From contig NZ_BBLT01000003.1 in NCBI RefSeq assembly GCF_000775915.1, forward strand, positions 531,004 to 595,003: DNA of 64,000 nucleotides, given 5' to 3'. Positions 36,822 to 45,065 of this stretch are shown in pieces (within the stretch, counting starts at the first letter, position 1; every line of letters starts with the position of its first letter). A model generated the notes under the pieces. The model made no database searches. It was not told the origin of the DNA and saw nothing but the letters and a program-made list of their open reading frames with translations. This DNA is from Sporocytophaga myxococcoides (GTDB lineage: Bacteria; Bacteroidota; Bacteroidia; Cytophagales; Cytophagaceae). The translations under genes were made by a program, and so were the position numbers.

Positions 36822-39380
36822 ATGAAAAGAATATTACTCTGTCGAGATTCACTCAGAATGCTGTCAATGGCAGTATTTACTTTATTATTCTCTTGGCAAC
36901 AAAGTTATGCTCAGACAATAACCAATAATACTCAAGGTACCCATGACGGATACTTCTATTCCTTCTGGAATGATGGACAAAGAGGTTCTGCATCTATGAC
37001 TTTAGGTCCTGGTGGGAACTACAGCACTACCTGGAATAATATCAATAACTTTACTGCCGGAAAAGGCTGGAAAGTTGGAAAAGCAGACAGAACGGTATGT
37101 TTTGAAGGGTCTTACAATGGAGGAAGTAATGGGTTTTTAGCTGTTTACGGCTGGACTAAAGATCCTTTAATTGAATACTATGTCGTTGAAAGTTATGGTC
37201 AATGGACACCTCCGGGTAACACAAGTGATATAATTCACAAAGGTTCTTTTACCAGTGACGGAGGTACTTATAATATTTACGTATCTACCCGGGTCAATAA
37301 ACCTTCCATTATAGGTGATGCTACATTTCAACAATATTGGAGTGTTCGTACCTCTAAAAGGTCAAGTGGTACTGTGACTTTCAAAAATCACGTAGATAAA
37401 TGGAGGAGTTTGGGTATGAATATGGGTACTACCTGGGATTACCAGATCATGGAGTCAGAAGGATATCAAAGTACCGGAAGTTCAAATATTACAGTAAAAG
37501 AATGTAATGCCTGCTCCACACCTGCACCTACAGTTCCATCTGCTGTTATTACTTATGAACAAAATGCAACAGCTAGTCAATTAACTGCAACTGGTACAAG
37601 TTTAAAGTGGTATACAGTTGAATCCGGTGGTACTGCCTTATCTTCTGCTCCCACTCCAAACACTTCAACTACTGGCTCCACCACCTATTATGTAGGTCAG
37701 ACTTTGAATGGTTGTGAAGGTCCGCGGGCATCTGTAAGAGTAAATGTTGTAAATACCTATAAAATATTTAAAACAGGTTCTCCTATTACAATTGATGGAG
37801 CTATTGATCCTACTTGGAGCCATGCAAGTGTATTGTCTGTAAGTGCGGCTAAATTGTTGTCTGGCACAGTATCAAATGCTGCAGATTTATCGGGCTATGC
37901 AAAGGTGCTGTGGGATGATACCTATCTTTATTTACTTGCAGACGTTTCGGATGAAACGAAAGTAAATGAAAGTGCGAACGTGTACGACGATGATGGAGTG
38001 GAATTTTATGTTGATATTAACAATGATAAGGCCACATCATACGGAGCAAATGATGTTCAGTATACATTTGGATGGAATGATGGAACCACCGTTGGAGTAT
38101 TGCCTTCCGGAAGATCAACTGCTGGGATAACCTATTCAGCAATAGCACGTACCGGAGGATATATCGTAGAAGCTAGAATACCATGGACAACCTTACAAGG
38201 AACTCCTGCTATCGGACAGCTCTTGGGGATGGATTTTATGATCAATGATGATGATGACAATGGCGCAAGGGATGGTAAATTATCATGGAATGCATCGACA
38301 GATGATGCATGGCAGAATCCTTCTTTATTTGGTACAGCTATTCTGCAAGGTCTGTTGCCATGTACTACTCCTGCTCCTCCAGCAGTAACTGCTACCCTGA
38401 CATACTGTCAGAATGCAACAGCAAATCCGTTGTCTGCCACTGGTACAGGGCTATTGTGGTTTACTTCCGCTTCAGGAGGTACAGGTGCATCATCAGCTCC
38501 CGTGCCCCTTACGACTTCAGCAGGCTTAACAAAGTATTATGTTAGTCAGAATGTAAACGGTTGTGAAAGTTCGAGAGCTCTTATAGAAGTAACTGTGAAT
38601 GCAAATCCGAATGCTGTTATCACACCTTCAGGACCAACTACATTTGTTATAGGAGGTAGTGTTGGGTTGCAAGCCAATTCAGGTTCAGGATTAACTTATC
38701 AGTGGTATAGAAATGATGTAAAAGTAGGTACAGAATCAAAATATACTGCAACTGAAGCTGGAGTTTATACTGTGGAAGTAACAAATGCTTCTCAATGTAA
38801 AGCAAAATCTCAGGCTCTACAGGTAACTGTGAATGCAAATCAACCATCCGTCATTACGATTACTTCACCTTTATCCAATGCAATAATTGAAGGTTCAGTT
38901 ACGATTTCGGCAGACATATCTGATCCGGATGGAGGTATTACTCTGGTGGAGTTTTTGGATGGGACCAATGTCATTGGCACGAGCGCAACTGTACCTTATA
39001 GCTTTGTATGGAATAACCCAAGCCCTGGAGATCATTCTATAACAGTAAGGGTAACCGACAGTAATGGTGGAGTTACAACTTCATCTGTGACAACTGTAAC
39101 ATCAGGTAGCGTTACAGGGTTCTGGTCATCAGCAAGCACAGTATTTGCTAATTTCTATCCAAACCCTGCGAGCGGAGAAGTATATATAGATTCAGAGCTG
39201 GATTTATCAAATGCGACTTTCACCTTAATAGATGTATTGGGTAAGGAAGTTGTTCAGAAAACTGAAGTTGCAGGAAATACAGTAAAGATAGATGTAGGCG
39301 GATTACAAGAGGGAATCTATGTCCTTAGTATTAAGAAGGATAATTCAATCGTGCAAAAGAAGATAACAGTTAAGAGGTAG
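36822..39380 (+). CDS. Secreted GH11 endo-beta-1,4-xylanase with Ig/CBM9 modules and T9SS tail
   Basis: 852 residues. Signal peptide 1-31 (SWQQSYAQ); GH11 jelly-roll ~33-225 with nucleophile E118 (PLIEYYVVESYG) and acid/base E213 (MESEGYQSTGSS); an Ig-like domain ~230-308 (YEQNATASQLTATG); CBM9-type module ~310-505 (IDGAIDPTW ... DDDGVEFYVDINND ... ARIPWTTLQG); further Ig-like domains ~510-590, ~590-675 and ~678-765 (VEFLDGTNVIG); T9SS tail ~775-852. GH11 enzymes are strict endo-xylanases with retaining mechanism, favouring unsubstituted stretches and so complementing GH10. The Ig-CBM9 block is closely related to that of GH8, not to the CBM6 tails of the other island enzymes. Followed by two hairpins. 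Confidence 0.94.
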   Translation: MKRILLCRDSLRMLSMAVFTLLFSWQQSYAQTITNNTQGTHDGYFYSFWNDGQRGSASMTLGPGGNYSTTWNNINNFTAGKGWKVGKADRTVCFEGSYNGGSNGFLAVYGWTKDPLIEYYVVESYGQWTPPGNTSDIIHKGSFTSDGGTYNIYVSTRVNKPSIIGDATFQQYWSVRTSKRSSGTVTFKNHVDKWRSLGMNMGTTWDYQIMESEGYQSTGSSNITVKECNACSTPAPTVPSAVITYEQNATASQLTATGTSLKWYTVESGGTALSSAPTPNTSTTGSTTYYVGQTLNGCEGPRASVRVNVVNTYKIFKTGSPITIDGAIDPTWSHASVLSVSAAKLLSGTVSNAADLSGYAKVLWDDTYLYLLADVSDETKVNESANVYDDDGVEFYVDINNDKATSYGANDVQYTFGWNDGTTVGVLPSGRSTAGITYSAIARTGGYIVEARIPWTTLQGTPAIGQLLGMDFMINDDDDNGARDGKLSWNASTDDAWQNPSLFGTAILQGLLPCTTPAPPAVTATLTYCQNATANPLSATGTGLLWFTSASGGTGASSAPVPLTTSAGLTKYYVSQNVNGCESSRALIEVTVNANPNAVITPSGPTTFVIGGSVGLQANSGSGLTYQWYRNDVKVGTESKYTATEAGVYTVEVTNASQCKAKSQALQVTVNANQPSVITITSPLSNAIIEGSVTISADISDPDGGITLVEFLDGTNVIGTSATVPYSFVWNNPSPGDHSITVRVTDSNGGVTTSSVTTVTSGSVTGFWSSASTVFANFYPNPASGEVYIDSELDLSNATFTLIDVLGKEVVQKTEVAGNTVKIDVGGLQEGIYVLSIKKDNSIVQKKITVKR

Positions 39381-39396
39381 TTAATACAATCTGGTA

Positions 39397-39475
39397 CTGT
39401 TTCATCAGTAAAGTGAAACAGCAACAAAATGATGCATTAAAAGGCCGGAAAATCTTTCCGGCCTTTTAAATTTTT
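39397..39475 (+). terminator. Double hairpin terminator of the GH11 gene
   Basis: First stem CTGTTTCA / TGAAACAG (39397-39421, 9-nt loop); second, stronger stem AAAAGGCCGGAAA / TTTCCGGCCTTTT (39439-39467, 3-nt loop) followed by AAATTTTTA. The second is the likely terminator. Confidence 0.9.
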
Positions 39476-39729
39476 ACTAATCTGTCAATCTCTTCTAATT
39501 TATTTTTTATTGCTTTGATTATAAGGTGTTATTAAGAGGGAGGGATACATTATTCCTCATCTAAAATTCTAATAACCAGAAATGTGCTTTTGGAGGAAAT
39601 GAACTCTGGTAGTTCTTTCTTGTAAAAATTTTTAAATAGTTGTTTTTATTCTTTGAGCCCAGAATATGCTGAGGTAAGAACAAGCAATAGAATTTAAAAA
39701 AGATCTAATCAGATTTTTTTTAGAAAGGA
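39476..39729. other. Intergenic DNA upstream of the GH8 regulatory element
   Basis: About 250 bp, AT-rich; no gene, RNA or repeat recognised. Confidence 0.4.
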
Positions 39730-39762
39730 TGTTTACTTTTTATTTACCTCTGTGTACTGCCA
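39730..39762 (+). promoter_or_regulatory. 33-bp element shared with the GH11 gene (copy 2)
   Basis: Same blocks TGTTTACTTTTTA-N6-TCTGTGTACTGCCA as at 36735-36767, here ending 141 bp before the GH8 start codon. The different distance to the start codon means the element is not simply a conserved ribosome-site region. Confidence 0.7.
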
Positions 39763-39903
39763 AGATTGTAAGTTGGGCGGAGGGATTTTGTTTATATGGT
39801 CTCTGTATTTACCCTATATGGAGCCGGAATTGTAAATTTTAAAACCTATATACTTATAATACAAACTATTAAAAATTTTCCAACTAATTTAAACTGTTAG
39901 CTT

Positions 39904-42255
39904 ATGAAGAATCTTTTTCCCAAAAGAATTAATTTGCTGTGCGGATTACTTATGGTGCTGTTCCTCTGCACCAGCAGAAATTCTCATGCACAGGATCTCT
40001 GTAAAGAAACCGGAGAGGGTGCTTATTTTACGGGCGTTTACAGAAATATGTTCAAAGAACTTTTGAACAAAAACGATACAGAAATTAATACCAAGATCAA
40101 CAACGCTTTTCAGCAGATTTTCTATGGTAACTCAAATCAGCAATTGTATTATCCGGTAGGGCAAGACATGGCCTACATTCTTGATGTGGCTAATAATGAT
40201 GTCCGCTCGGAAGGTATGTCTTACGGAATGATGATTTGTGTGCAGCTTGACAAAAAAGCTGAGTTTGATAAACTGTGGAGATGGACCAAGACCTACATGC
40301 ATCATACATCCGGAAATCTGGATGGGTTCTTTAGATGGTCATTAAATACAAGTGGAAGTGCTAAGGATAATAACCCTGCTCCGGATGGTGAAGCATATTT
40401 TGTAACAGCCTTATTCTTTGCTGCTAACCGTTGGGGAAATGGTACAGGAATTTTTAATTATGCTGCTGAAGCACAATCTGTTTTAAATAAGGTGCAGAGC
40501 AAAACAGGTGCTGGTGGTATCAATAATTTGTTCAATACCAATTCAAAATTAATAACATTTGGACCTAATCAGGGGTCGTACGACTACACTGACCCTTCTT
40601 ATAACTTACCTGCCTTTTGGGAGTTGTGGGCTCGTTGGTCAACTACGAATAAAAACTTTTGGTCACAGACACCGGCAGCAGCAAGAAAGTTACTTCGTGA
40701 TGCTTCTCACTCTAGTTCTGGCTTAACAACAGACTACTCTAATTTTGACGGAACACCTAAATCTACTTCCTTCAACTCCAATAGTCACAGGTTTATGTAT
40801 GATGCATGGAGAAGTATTATGAATATAGGGATGGACTACCATTGGTTTAAAGCAGATCCTTTGCAACCAGCGGTTGCTGAGCGTTATCTAACTTTCTTTA
40901 AAAATCGTGGAGCTAACTATCAAAGTCATTATAATTGGGATGGCTCAGGTGCAGAAGGAAGTCAATCCGGAGGGCTTGTTGCCTGCAATGCGGTAGCATC
41001 TCTGGCAACAAGTAATACAGCGCTTTCTACACCTTTTGTGCAGGCATTCTGGAACATGGCAGTCCCTAGCGGGCAATGGAGGTACTACGACGGTATGTTA
41101 TATATGCTCGCGTTATTAAATGTGTCTGGTAATTTTAAAGTTTATAAACCTGCTTGTGAAAATCCTTGCGCAACTCCTGCTCCGACAGTAACAGCTTCTG
41201 TTGCATATGAACTTGGTGATATCGCAACTCCATTAACAGCTTCCGGAACCAGCTTGAAGTGGTATACAGTGCAGACAGGTGGTACTGCTTTAGCTTCAGC
41301 TCCAGTTCCAAATACATCTGCACCAGGAACTGTGACGTATTATGTTTCTCAAACTTTGAGTGGTTGTGAAGGGCCAAGAGCTGCTATCACTGTTAAAGTT
41401 ACCTATACCTACAAGATTTACAATACAAACATTGCTCCGACTATAGATGGAGTTGTGGATGAATTGTGGAATGATCCAATTGTTGCACCCATCACTGCTA
41501 CAAAAACTCTTGTTGGAACGATATCTAACAGCAACGATTTAAGCGGTTCAGCTAAAATTATGTGGGACAATACAAATGTATATCTTCTGGCTGTTGTAAC
41601 CGACAATGTGAAGACCAATGACAGTCCTAATAGTTATGAAGATGATGCTGTTGAGTTTTACTTTGATATCAATAACGATAAAGCAACCACCTATGGAGCT
41701 AATGATGTTCAGTATACATTCGGCTGGAACGACGGGGCAGTGGTAGGGACATTACCATCCGGAAGATCTTCTGCAGGAATTGTCTATAGCAGCGTTAGCA
41801 CTACTGATGGTTACATCATAGAAGCAAGTATTCCTTGGTCAACATTACAGGGTACACCAGCGAAAGACCAACTTATTGGTATTGATTTTATGATTAATGA
41901 CGATGACGATGGCAGTGGCAGAGATAAAAAGCTATCCTGGAATGCTGGTGAAGATAACGCATGGCAGGATCCTTCTCTTTTTGGTACGGCAATACTTGCA
42001 GAGAGAATTATTACTAACATAGGAAGAAACAATCAACTTACTATCGACATATATCCGAACCCTGCAGATGAGTTTATTCAGGTTCAAGGATTGCAAGGGA
42101 ATTTCGAATACTCCATTTTGGACTATTCAGGCAGACTACTTCAGCAAGGTAGAAGCGAGGGGCAGGTTGATATCAGTAACCTAAAGTCCGGAATTTATGG
42201 TTTAATAGTTCAATCTGAGGGGAGAAGTAGCGTAGTAAAGGTTGTGGTCAGATAA
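39904..42255 (+). CDS. Secreted GH8 xylanase (oligoxylanase type) with Ig/CBM9 modules and T9SS tail
   Basis: 783 residues. Signal peptide ending SRNSHAQ; GH8 (alpha/alpha)6 barrel ~35-410 with general acid E103 in DVRSEGMSYGMM, APDGEAYF, and DPSYNLPAFWELWA containing further catalytic-site residues; an Ig-like domain ~418-500; CBM9-type module ~502-700 (DAVEFYFDINNDKATTYG); T9SS tail ~708-783 (DIYPNPADEFIQV). GH8 members of this form (VRSEGMSYGMM, SHRFMYDAWRSIMNIGMDYHWF) are xylan-active: reducing-end xylose-releasing exo-oligoxylanases or endoxylanases; which of the two cannot be told by eye. It likely processes oligosaccharides made by GH10 and GH11. Confidence 0.92.
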   Translation: MKNLFPKRINLLCGLLMVLFLCTSRNSHAQDLCKETGEGAYFTGVYRNMFKELLNKNDTEINTKINNAFQQIFYGNSNQQLYYPVGQDMAYILDVANNDVRSEGMSYGMMICVQLDKKAEFDKLWRWTKTYMHHTSGNLDGFFRWSLNTSGSAKDNNPAPDGEAYFVTALFFAANRWGNGTGIFNYAAEAQSVLNKVQSKTGAGGINNLFNTNSKLITFGPNQGSYDYTDPSYNLPAFWELWARWSTTNKNFWSQTPAAARKLLRDASHSSSGLTTDYSNFDGTPKSTSFNSNSHRFMYDAWRSIMNIGMDYHWFKADPLQPAVAERYLTFFKNRGANYQSHYNWDGSGAEGSQSGGLVACNAVASLATSNTALSTPFVQAFWNMAVPSGQWRYYDGMLYMLALLNVSGNFKVYKPACENPCATPAPTVTASVAYELGDIATPLTASGTSLKWYTVQTGGTALASAPVPNTSAPGTVTYYVSQTLSGCEGPRAAITVKVTYTYKIYNTNIAPTIDGVVDELWNDPIVAPITATKTLVGTISNSNDLSGSAKIMWDNTNVYLLAVVTDNVKTNDSPNSYEDDAVEFYFDINNDKATTYGANDVQYTFGWNDGAVVGTLPSGRSSAGIVYSSVSTTDGYIIEASIPWSTLQGTPAKDQLIGIDFMINDDDDGSGRDKKLSWNAGEDNAWQDPSLFGTAILAERIITNIGRNNQLTIDIYPNPADEFIQVQGLQGNFEYSILDYSGRLLQQGRSEGQVDISNLKSGIYGLIVQSEGRSSVVKVVVR

Positions 42256-42294
42256 GTTTTATAAAATCTTTTTCTTCAAATTTCACTGAGAAGG

Positions 42295-42322
42295 GCTGTC
42301 CTTATTATTAGGACAGCTTTTT
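42295..42322 (+). terminator. Rho-independent terminator of the GH8 gene
   Basis: GCTGTCCT (42295-42302) pairs with AGGACAGC (42310-42317), followed by TTTTTTA, 40 bp after the stop. Confidence 0.9.
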
Positions 42323-42395
42323 TACTTATAAGAATTAGAGAGTCTTTTAAAGAAGGAAATTTTATGCAAAAAAGCTTTAAATGTGTATAAATAAA

Positions 42396-42415
42396 TGAGG
42401 CCAGACTTGGCCTCA
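42396..42415 (-). terminator. Hairpin terminator of the small lipoprotein gene
   Basis: TGAGGCCA / TGGCCTCA with a 4-nt loop, 6 bp beyond the stop of the minus-strand gene; on that strand it continues into TTTATTTAT. Confidence 0.7.
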
Positions 42416-42421
42416 TCATTT

Positions 42422-42673
42422 TTACTTATCAACTCTAACTAGGTCACCGTCTCCCCGATAAAAAACATCACGGTTCTTACCCGCTCCATCTTCAAATTTA
42501 ACCTCATATAATCCTTCATTATTGATTTTCCATGTAGCATCTTTTGCATCAGGATACCTTCTGTTAAATGATGCAACGACTTCATCAGGCACCTGGGTTG
42601 ATGAAACGGTTGTTTTATTGCTACTACAAGCAAATCCCAAGAACATTATAGCTATTATCAAAATATTTTTCAT
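42422..42673 (-). CDS. Small lipoprotein with PepSY-like fold
   Basis: 83 residues. Lipoprotein signal peptide MKNILIIAIMFLGFAC with the lipobox cysteine at 16, a Ser/Thr-rich linker, then a compact domain: VPDEVVASFNRRYPDAKDATWKI, NEGLYEVKFEDGAG, DVFYRGDGDLVRV. The VP..V...F...YP.A....W pattern followed by Y.V.F and a G.L.. strand fits the PepSY-like (BLIP-like) family common in Bacteroidota, often near two-component systems; here a response regulator and sensor kinase follow. Periplasmic, possibly regulatory or inhibitory; function not established. Confidence 0.75.
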   Translation of the reverse strand: MKNILIIAIMFLGFACSSNKTTVSSTQVPDEVVASFNRRYPDAKDATWKINNEGLYEVKFEDGAGKNRDVFYRGDGDLVRVDK

Positions 42674-43006
42674 GGTCTTTTTTTATTAAATTAACTTATG
42701 CCTAAGATCATAAGTTCCATCTTAATTTTGTGCCTAGTGAGATACATATATGGACTGTTGAGACGCAATGATTTATAAATGTGTTTCGCTTTAATATTAA
42801 CAGAAAAGTCCTTTAATCTTCTCAGGTGGAAATTTGAACTGGAATTTTAATTCTAATTAAATTCTAATTCCGAACCTCAATCATCTGAGTAAATTTATGT
42901 GTTATTTATTATCATATATAACATTAGTTGCGATCTGCCTATCTCGTGGATCGTGTTAGCCCTTTACTCTTTACTGATAAAAAGTAAGGCAAGGGATTTC
43001 TTTATA
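42674..43006. other. Divergent intergenic region
   Basis: 333 bp between the small lipoprotein and the response regulator. A short direct repeat TTCTAATTAAATTCTAATT lies at about 42850. TAAATTTA at 42890-42897 is one base off the -7 consensus. The reading frame upstream of the regulator (from 42899) is not considered coding. Confidence 0.4.
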
Positions 43007-43444
43007 ATGAATATGGCAGCTAAATCTATTTTACTACTAGAAGATGATGAACTAGACTTATATAGTTTTGAGCGAGCTATACAAAAATTTAATCTTCCGA
43101 TAGATTTTCATTCTGTTCATAATGGTGTAGAGGCATTAGAGTTACTTAATGGAGTCAATAAAATTCCAATTCCTGATATTATTGTAATTGATCTTAATTT
43201 GCCGAAGATGGATGGATTTGAATTTTTGGAAGAGATAAGGAAGGATAGAAGATTTGATTTAGTTAGAATTTTCGTAATGACTACATCTAATGAAGAAAAA
43301 AACAGGATTCGTGCTGAAAGTTTCAAGATTGATGGCTACACAATTAAGCCATTGAATTTTAATGAAAACACAAAGAGAAACTCCTCCATGGATAATTTTA
43401 TGCACTTCCAAATTTTGAAAATGATAGGCAAGACTTTTATGTGA
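43007..43444 (+). CDS. Single-domain response regulator (CheY/Rcp1-like receiver)
   Basis: 145 residues from the ATG at 43007; the frame extends to 42899 but that part would prepend a hydrophobic stretch to a receiver domain, which is unlikely. Receiver hallmarks: acidic pocket LLEDDELD, phospho-acceptor D62 in VIDLNLPKMDG, threonine in VMTTS and lysine in YTIKPLN. No output domain, so it works by protein contact or as a phosphate relay. The sequence style (LLEDDELDLYSFERAI ... PDIIVIDLNLPKMDG) is that of Rcp1-type regulators. It converges with a sensor kinase gene only 7 bp away. Confidence 0.88.
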   Translation: MNMAAKSILLLEDDELDLYSFERAIQKFNLPIDFHSVHNGVEALELLNGVNKIPIPDIIVIDLNLPKMDGFEFLEEIRKDRRFDLVRIFVMTTSNEEKNRIRAESFKIDGYTIKPLNFNENTKRNSSMDNFMHFQILKMIGKTFM

Positions 43445-43451
43445 TTCCTAT

Positions 43452-44795
43452 TTATATAGGAAATGTCAAAGTGACCTGAGTCCCAAATTTTGGCTTCGAA
43501 AATATTTCTAATGTTCCTTTATGGAGCGTTACTATTTTTTCTGTTAATGAAAGCCCAATGCCAAAGCCTTTCTTCTCGTTACCTTTAGAGCTTCTATAGA
43601 ATGGCTGAATAATTTTGCTGAGATCATCTTTGTCTATACCAATTCCATGATCTATTACTTTGAAGGATATCTTTGTTCCTTCTTGCCTGCTTATTTTAAG
43701 AGTAACCGGGTAATCAGAGTACTTAAATCCATTGTCTATCACATTGATTAAAGCAGCCTTAATCAAATCCTCGTTTCCAAAAATCTCTAAAATACTTAAT
43801 TCTTTTGATGTTCGATTCTCAATTTTAAACTTGTTTTTGTATCTGCGTTCGTATATCTCTTCTTCAAGCCGATCTATAAGATGTCTTAAATTAATTCTGT
43901 CAGCATTAAGGTTTTTATTATTGGATTGAAGTAGCTTAAGTAATTTATTGGAAAGTTCAGTAAGTGCAAGAGACTCTTCCAATATGGAGTAAAGTGTTGC
44001 TTTATATTCTTCAGATGTGCGGTCCTTTAGTAAGGCCACATCAATTTCCCCGGTAATTGATGTAAGAGGAGTCCTTAATTCATGGGAAGCATGAGAGATG
44101 AATTTGCTTTGATTCTCAAAAGTATCTTCTATCCTGTCGAACATGTTGTTAAAGGAATTAGCCAATGTAGCTATTTCATCTTTACCGTCCCTATTCTTTA
44201 ATCTTAAGCCTGTATGGCCTTCATTAATGTTGTCAACCTCTTCGATAATATCAGCAATAGGAAATAAAGCCTTTGACGAAAAAAATTTTCCTGATAGAAA
44301 GATAATTATTAATGCAATGAAGTTTCCTGCAAATAAAGAAAGAGCCAGAAATTTGAGGGTCTCATATCCATCCTTATCAATTGCTGAGGCAGTTATTACG
44401 TAGGTTCCATCATAGTCTATGCCCACAACTTGCCTGCCCTTTATAGAAAAAGAATAATTTTTTTCGCTTCTGATTTTTTGAAGCAGCTCATTAGGAAGTT
44501 TGTAGTTTATGGTATCATCTTTATATACCAGGTTATCGTATTTGTCATAGATTCTTACGAATTCATTCGGGAAGGTCAGAAAGTATTTCCTTCTCAGTTT
44601 TTTTAGCAGATCTGTATTGATCTCTTTGACTTCGATAAGCATTTTTGTAGTATTTAATGCTTTCTCTTTTAGGCGTTTTCTGAAATAGTAGGTTCTGTAT
44701 TTCCAGAATGCAGTATAGATTGATGCACTAAATACTATAAGAATACAAAATACTATGCCTGTGAACTGAATTGTTAACTTGTTTCGGATCCGCAT
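43452..44795 (-). CDS. Membrane sensor histidine kinase with HAMP domain
   Basis: 447 residues. Two transmembrane helices (~10-30 and ~148-170) frame a ~115-residue periplasmic sensor; then HAMP (~172-225), HisKA with phospho-acceptor H238 in SHASHELRTPLTS, and HATPase_c with N box NVIDNGFKYSDYP, G1 DHGIGID, F box PFYRS and G2 GFGIGLSL. It autophosphorylates and passes phosphate to a response regulator. No OmpR-type regulator is adjacent on its strand; the only neighbour is the convergent single-domain receiver, which may or may not be its partner. It is transcribed away from the trehalose gene's terminus with 270 bp between. Confidence 0.92.
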   Translation of the reverse strand: MRIRNKLTIQFTGIVFCILIVFSASIYTAFWKYRTYYFRKRLKEKALNTTKMLIEVKEINTDLLKKLRRKYFLTFPNEFVRIYDKYDNLVYKDDTINYKLPNELLQKIRSEKNYSFSIKGRQVVGIDYDGTYVITASAIDKDGYETLKFLALSLFAGNFIALIIIFLSGKFFSSKALFPIADIIEEVDNINEGHTGLRLKNRDGKDEIATLANSFNNMFDRIEDTFENQSKFISHASHELRTPLTSITGEIDVALLKDRTSEEYKATLYSILEESLALTELSNKLLKLLQSNNKNLNADRINLRHLIDRLEEEIYERRYKNKFKIENRTSKELSILEIFGNEDLIKAALINVIDNGFKYSDYPVTLKISRQEGTKISFKVIDHGIGIDKDDLSKIIQPFYRSSKGNEKKGFGIGLSLTEKIVTLHKGTLEIFSKPKFGTQVTLTFPI

Positions 44796-45065
44796 CTCAC
44801 TCTTCTTTTAAATCATATATCATTTCACAAGTCTGTGGATACATTTAGGCATGAAGATTTATCAATCTATTTCTTGGATAGATACTTTTTCATGTGTTTA
44901 AGTAAAGAATCGATATATTCATTTATATATACTTGTGGAAGTACTTTCCTTTTGTTCCGATGGGAGGTTATATTGAAATTACTGTCTACCAGTCTCCACT
45001 TCAGGAAGGAGACAAACCCTCTTTTCTCTTTAATAATACAATGCCATTAGTTTATCTATTCGTTT
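44796..45065. other. Intergenic region
   Basis: 270 bp between two minus-strand genes, holding the promoter of the kinase gene presumably; small frames here look non-coding. No terminator was clearly seen for the trehalose gene. Confidence 0.35.

Noticed and set aside
15123..42255. Lytic polysaccharide monooxygenase or PQQ dehydrogenase among the island proteins
   Set aside because: No protein with an N-terminal-histidine LPMO start or PQQ propeller signature was found; propellers present are LVIVD and YVTN type.
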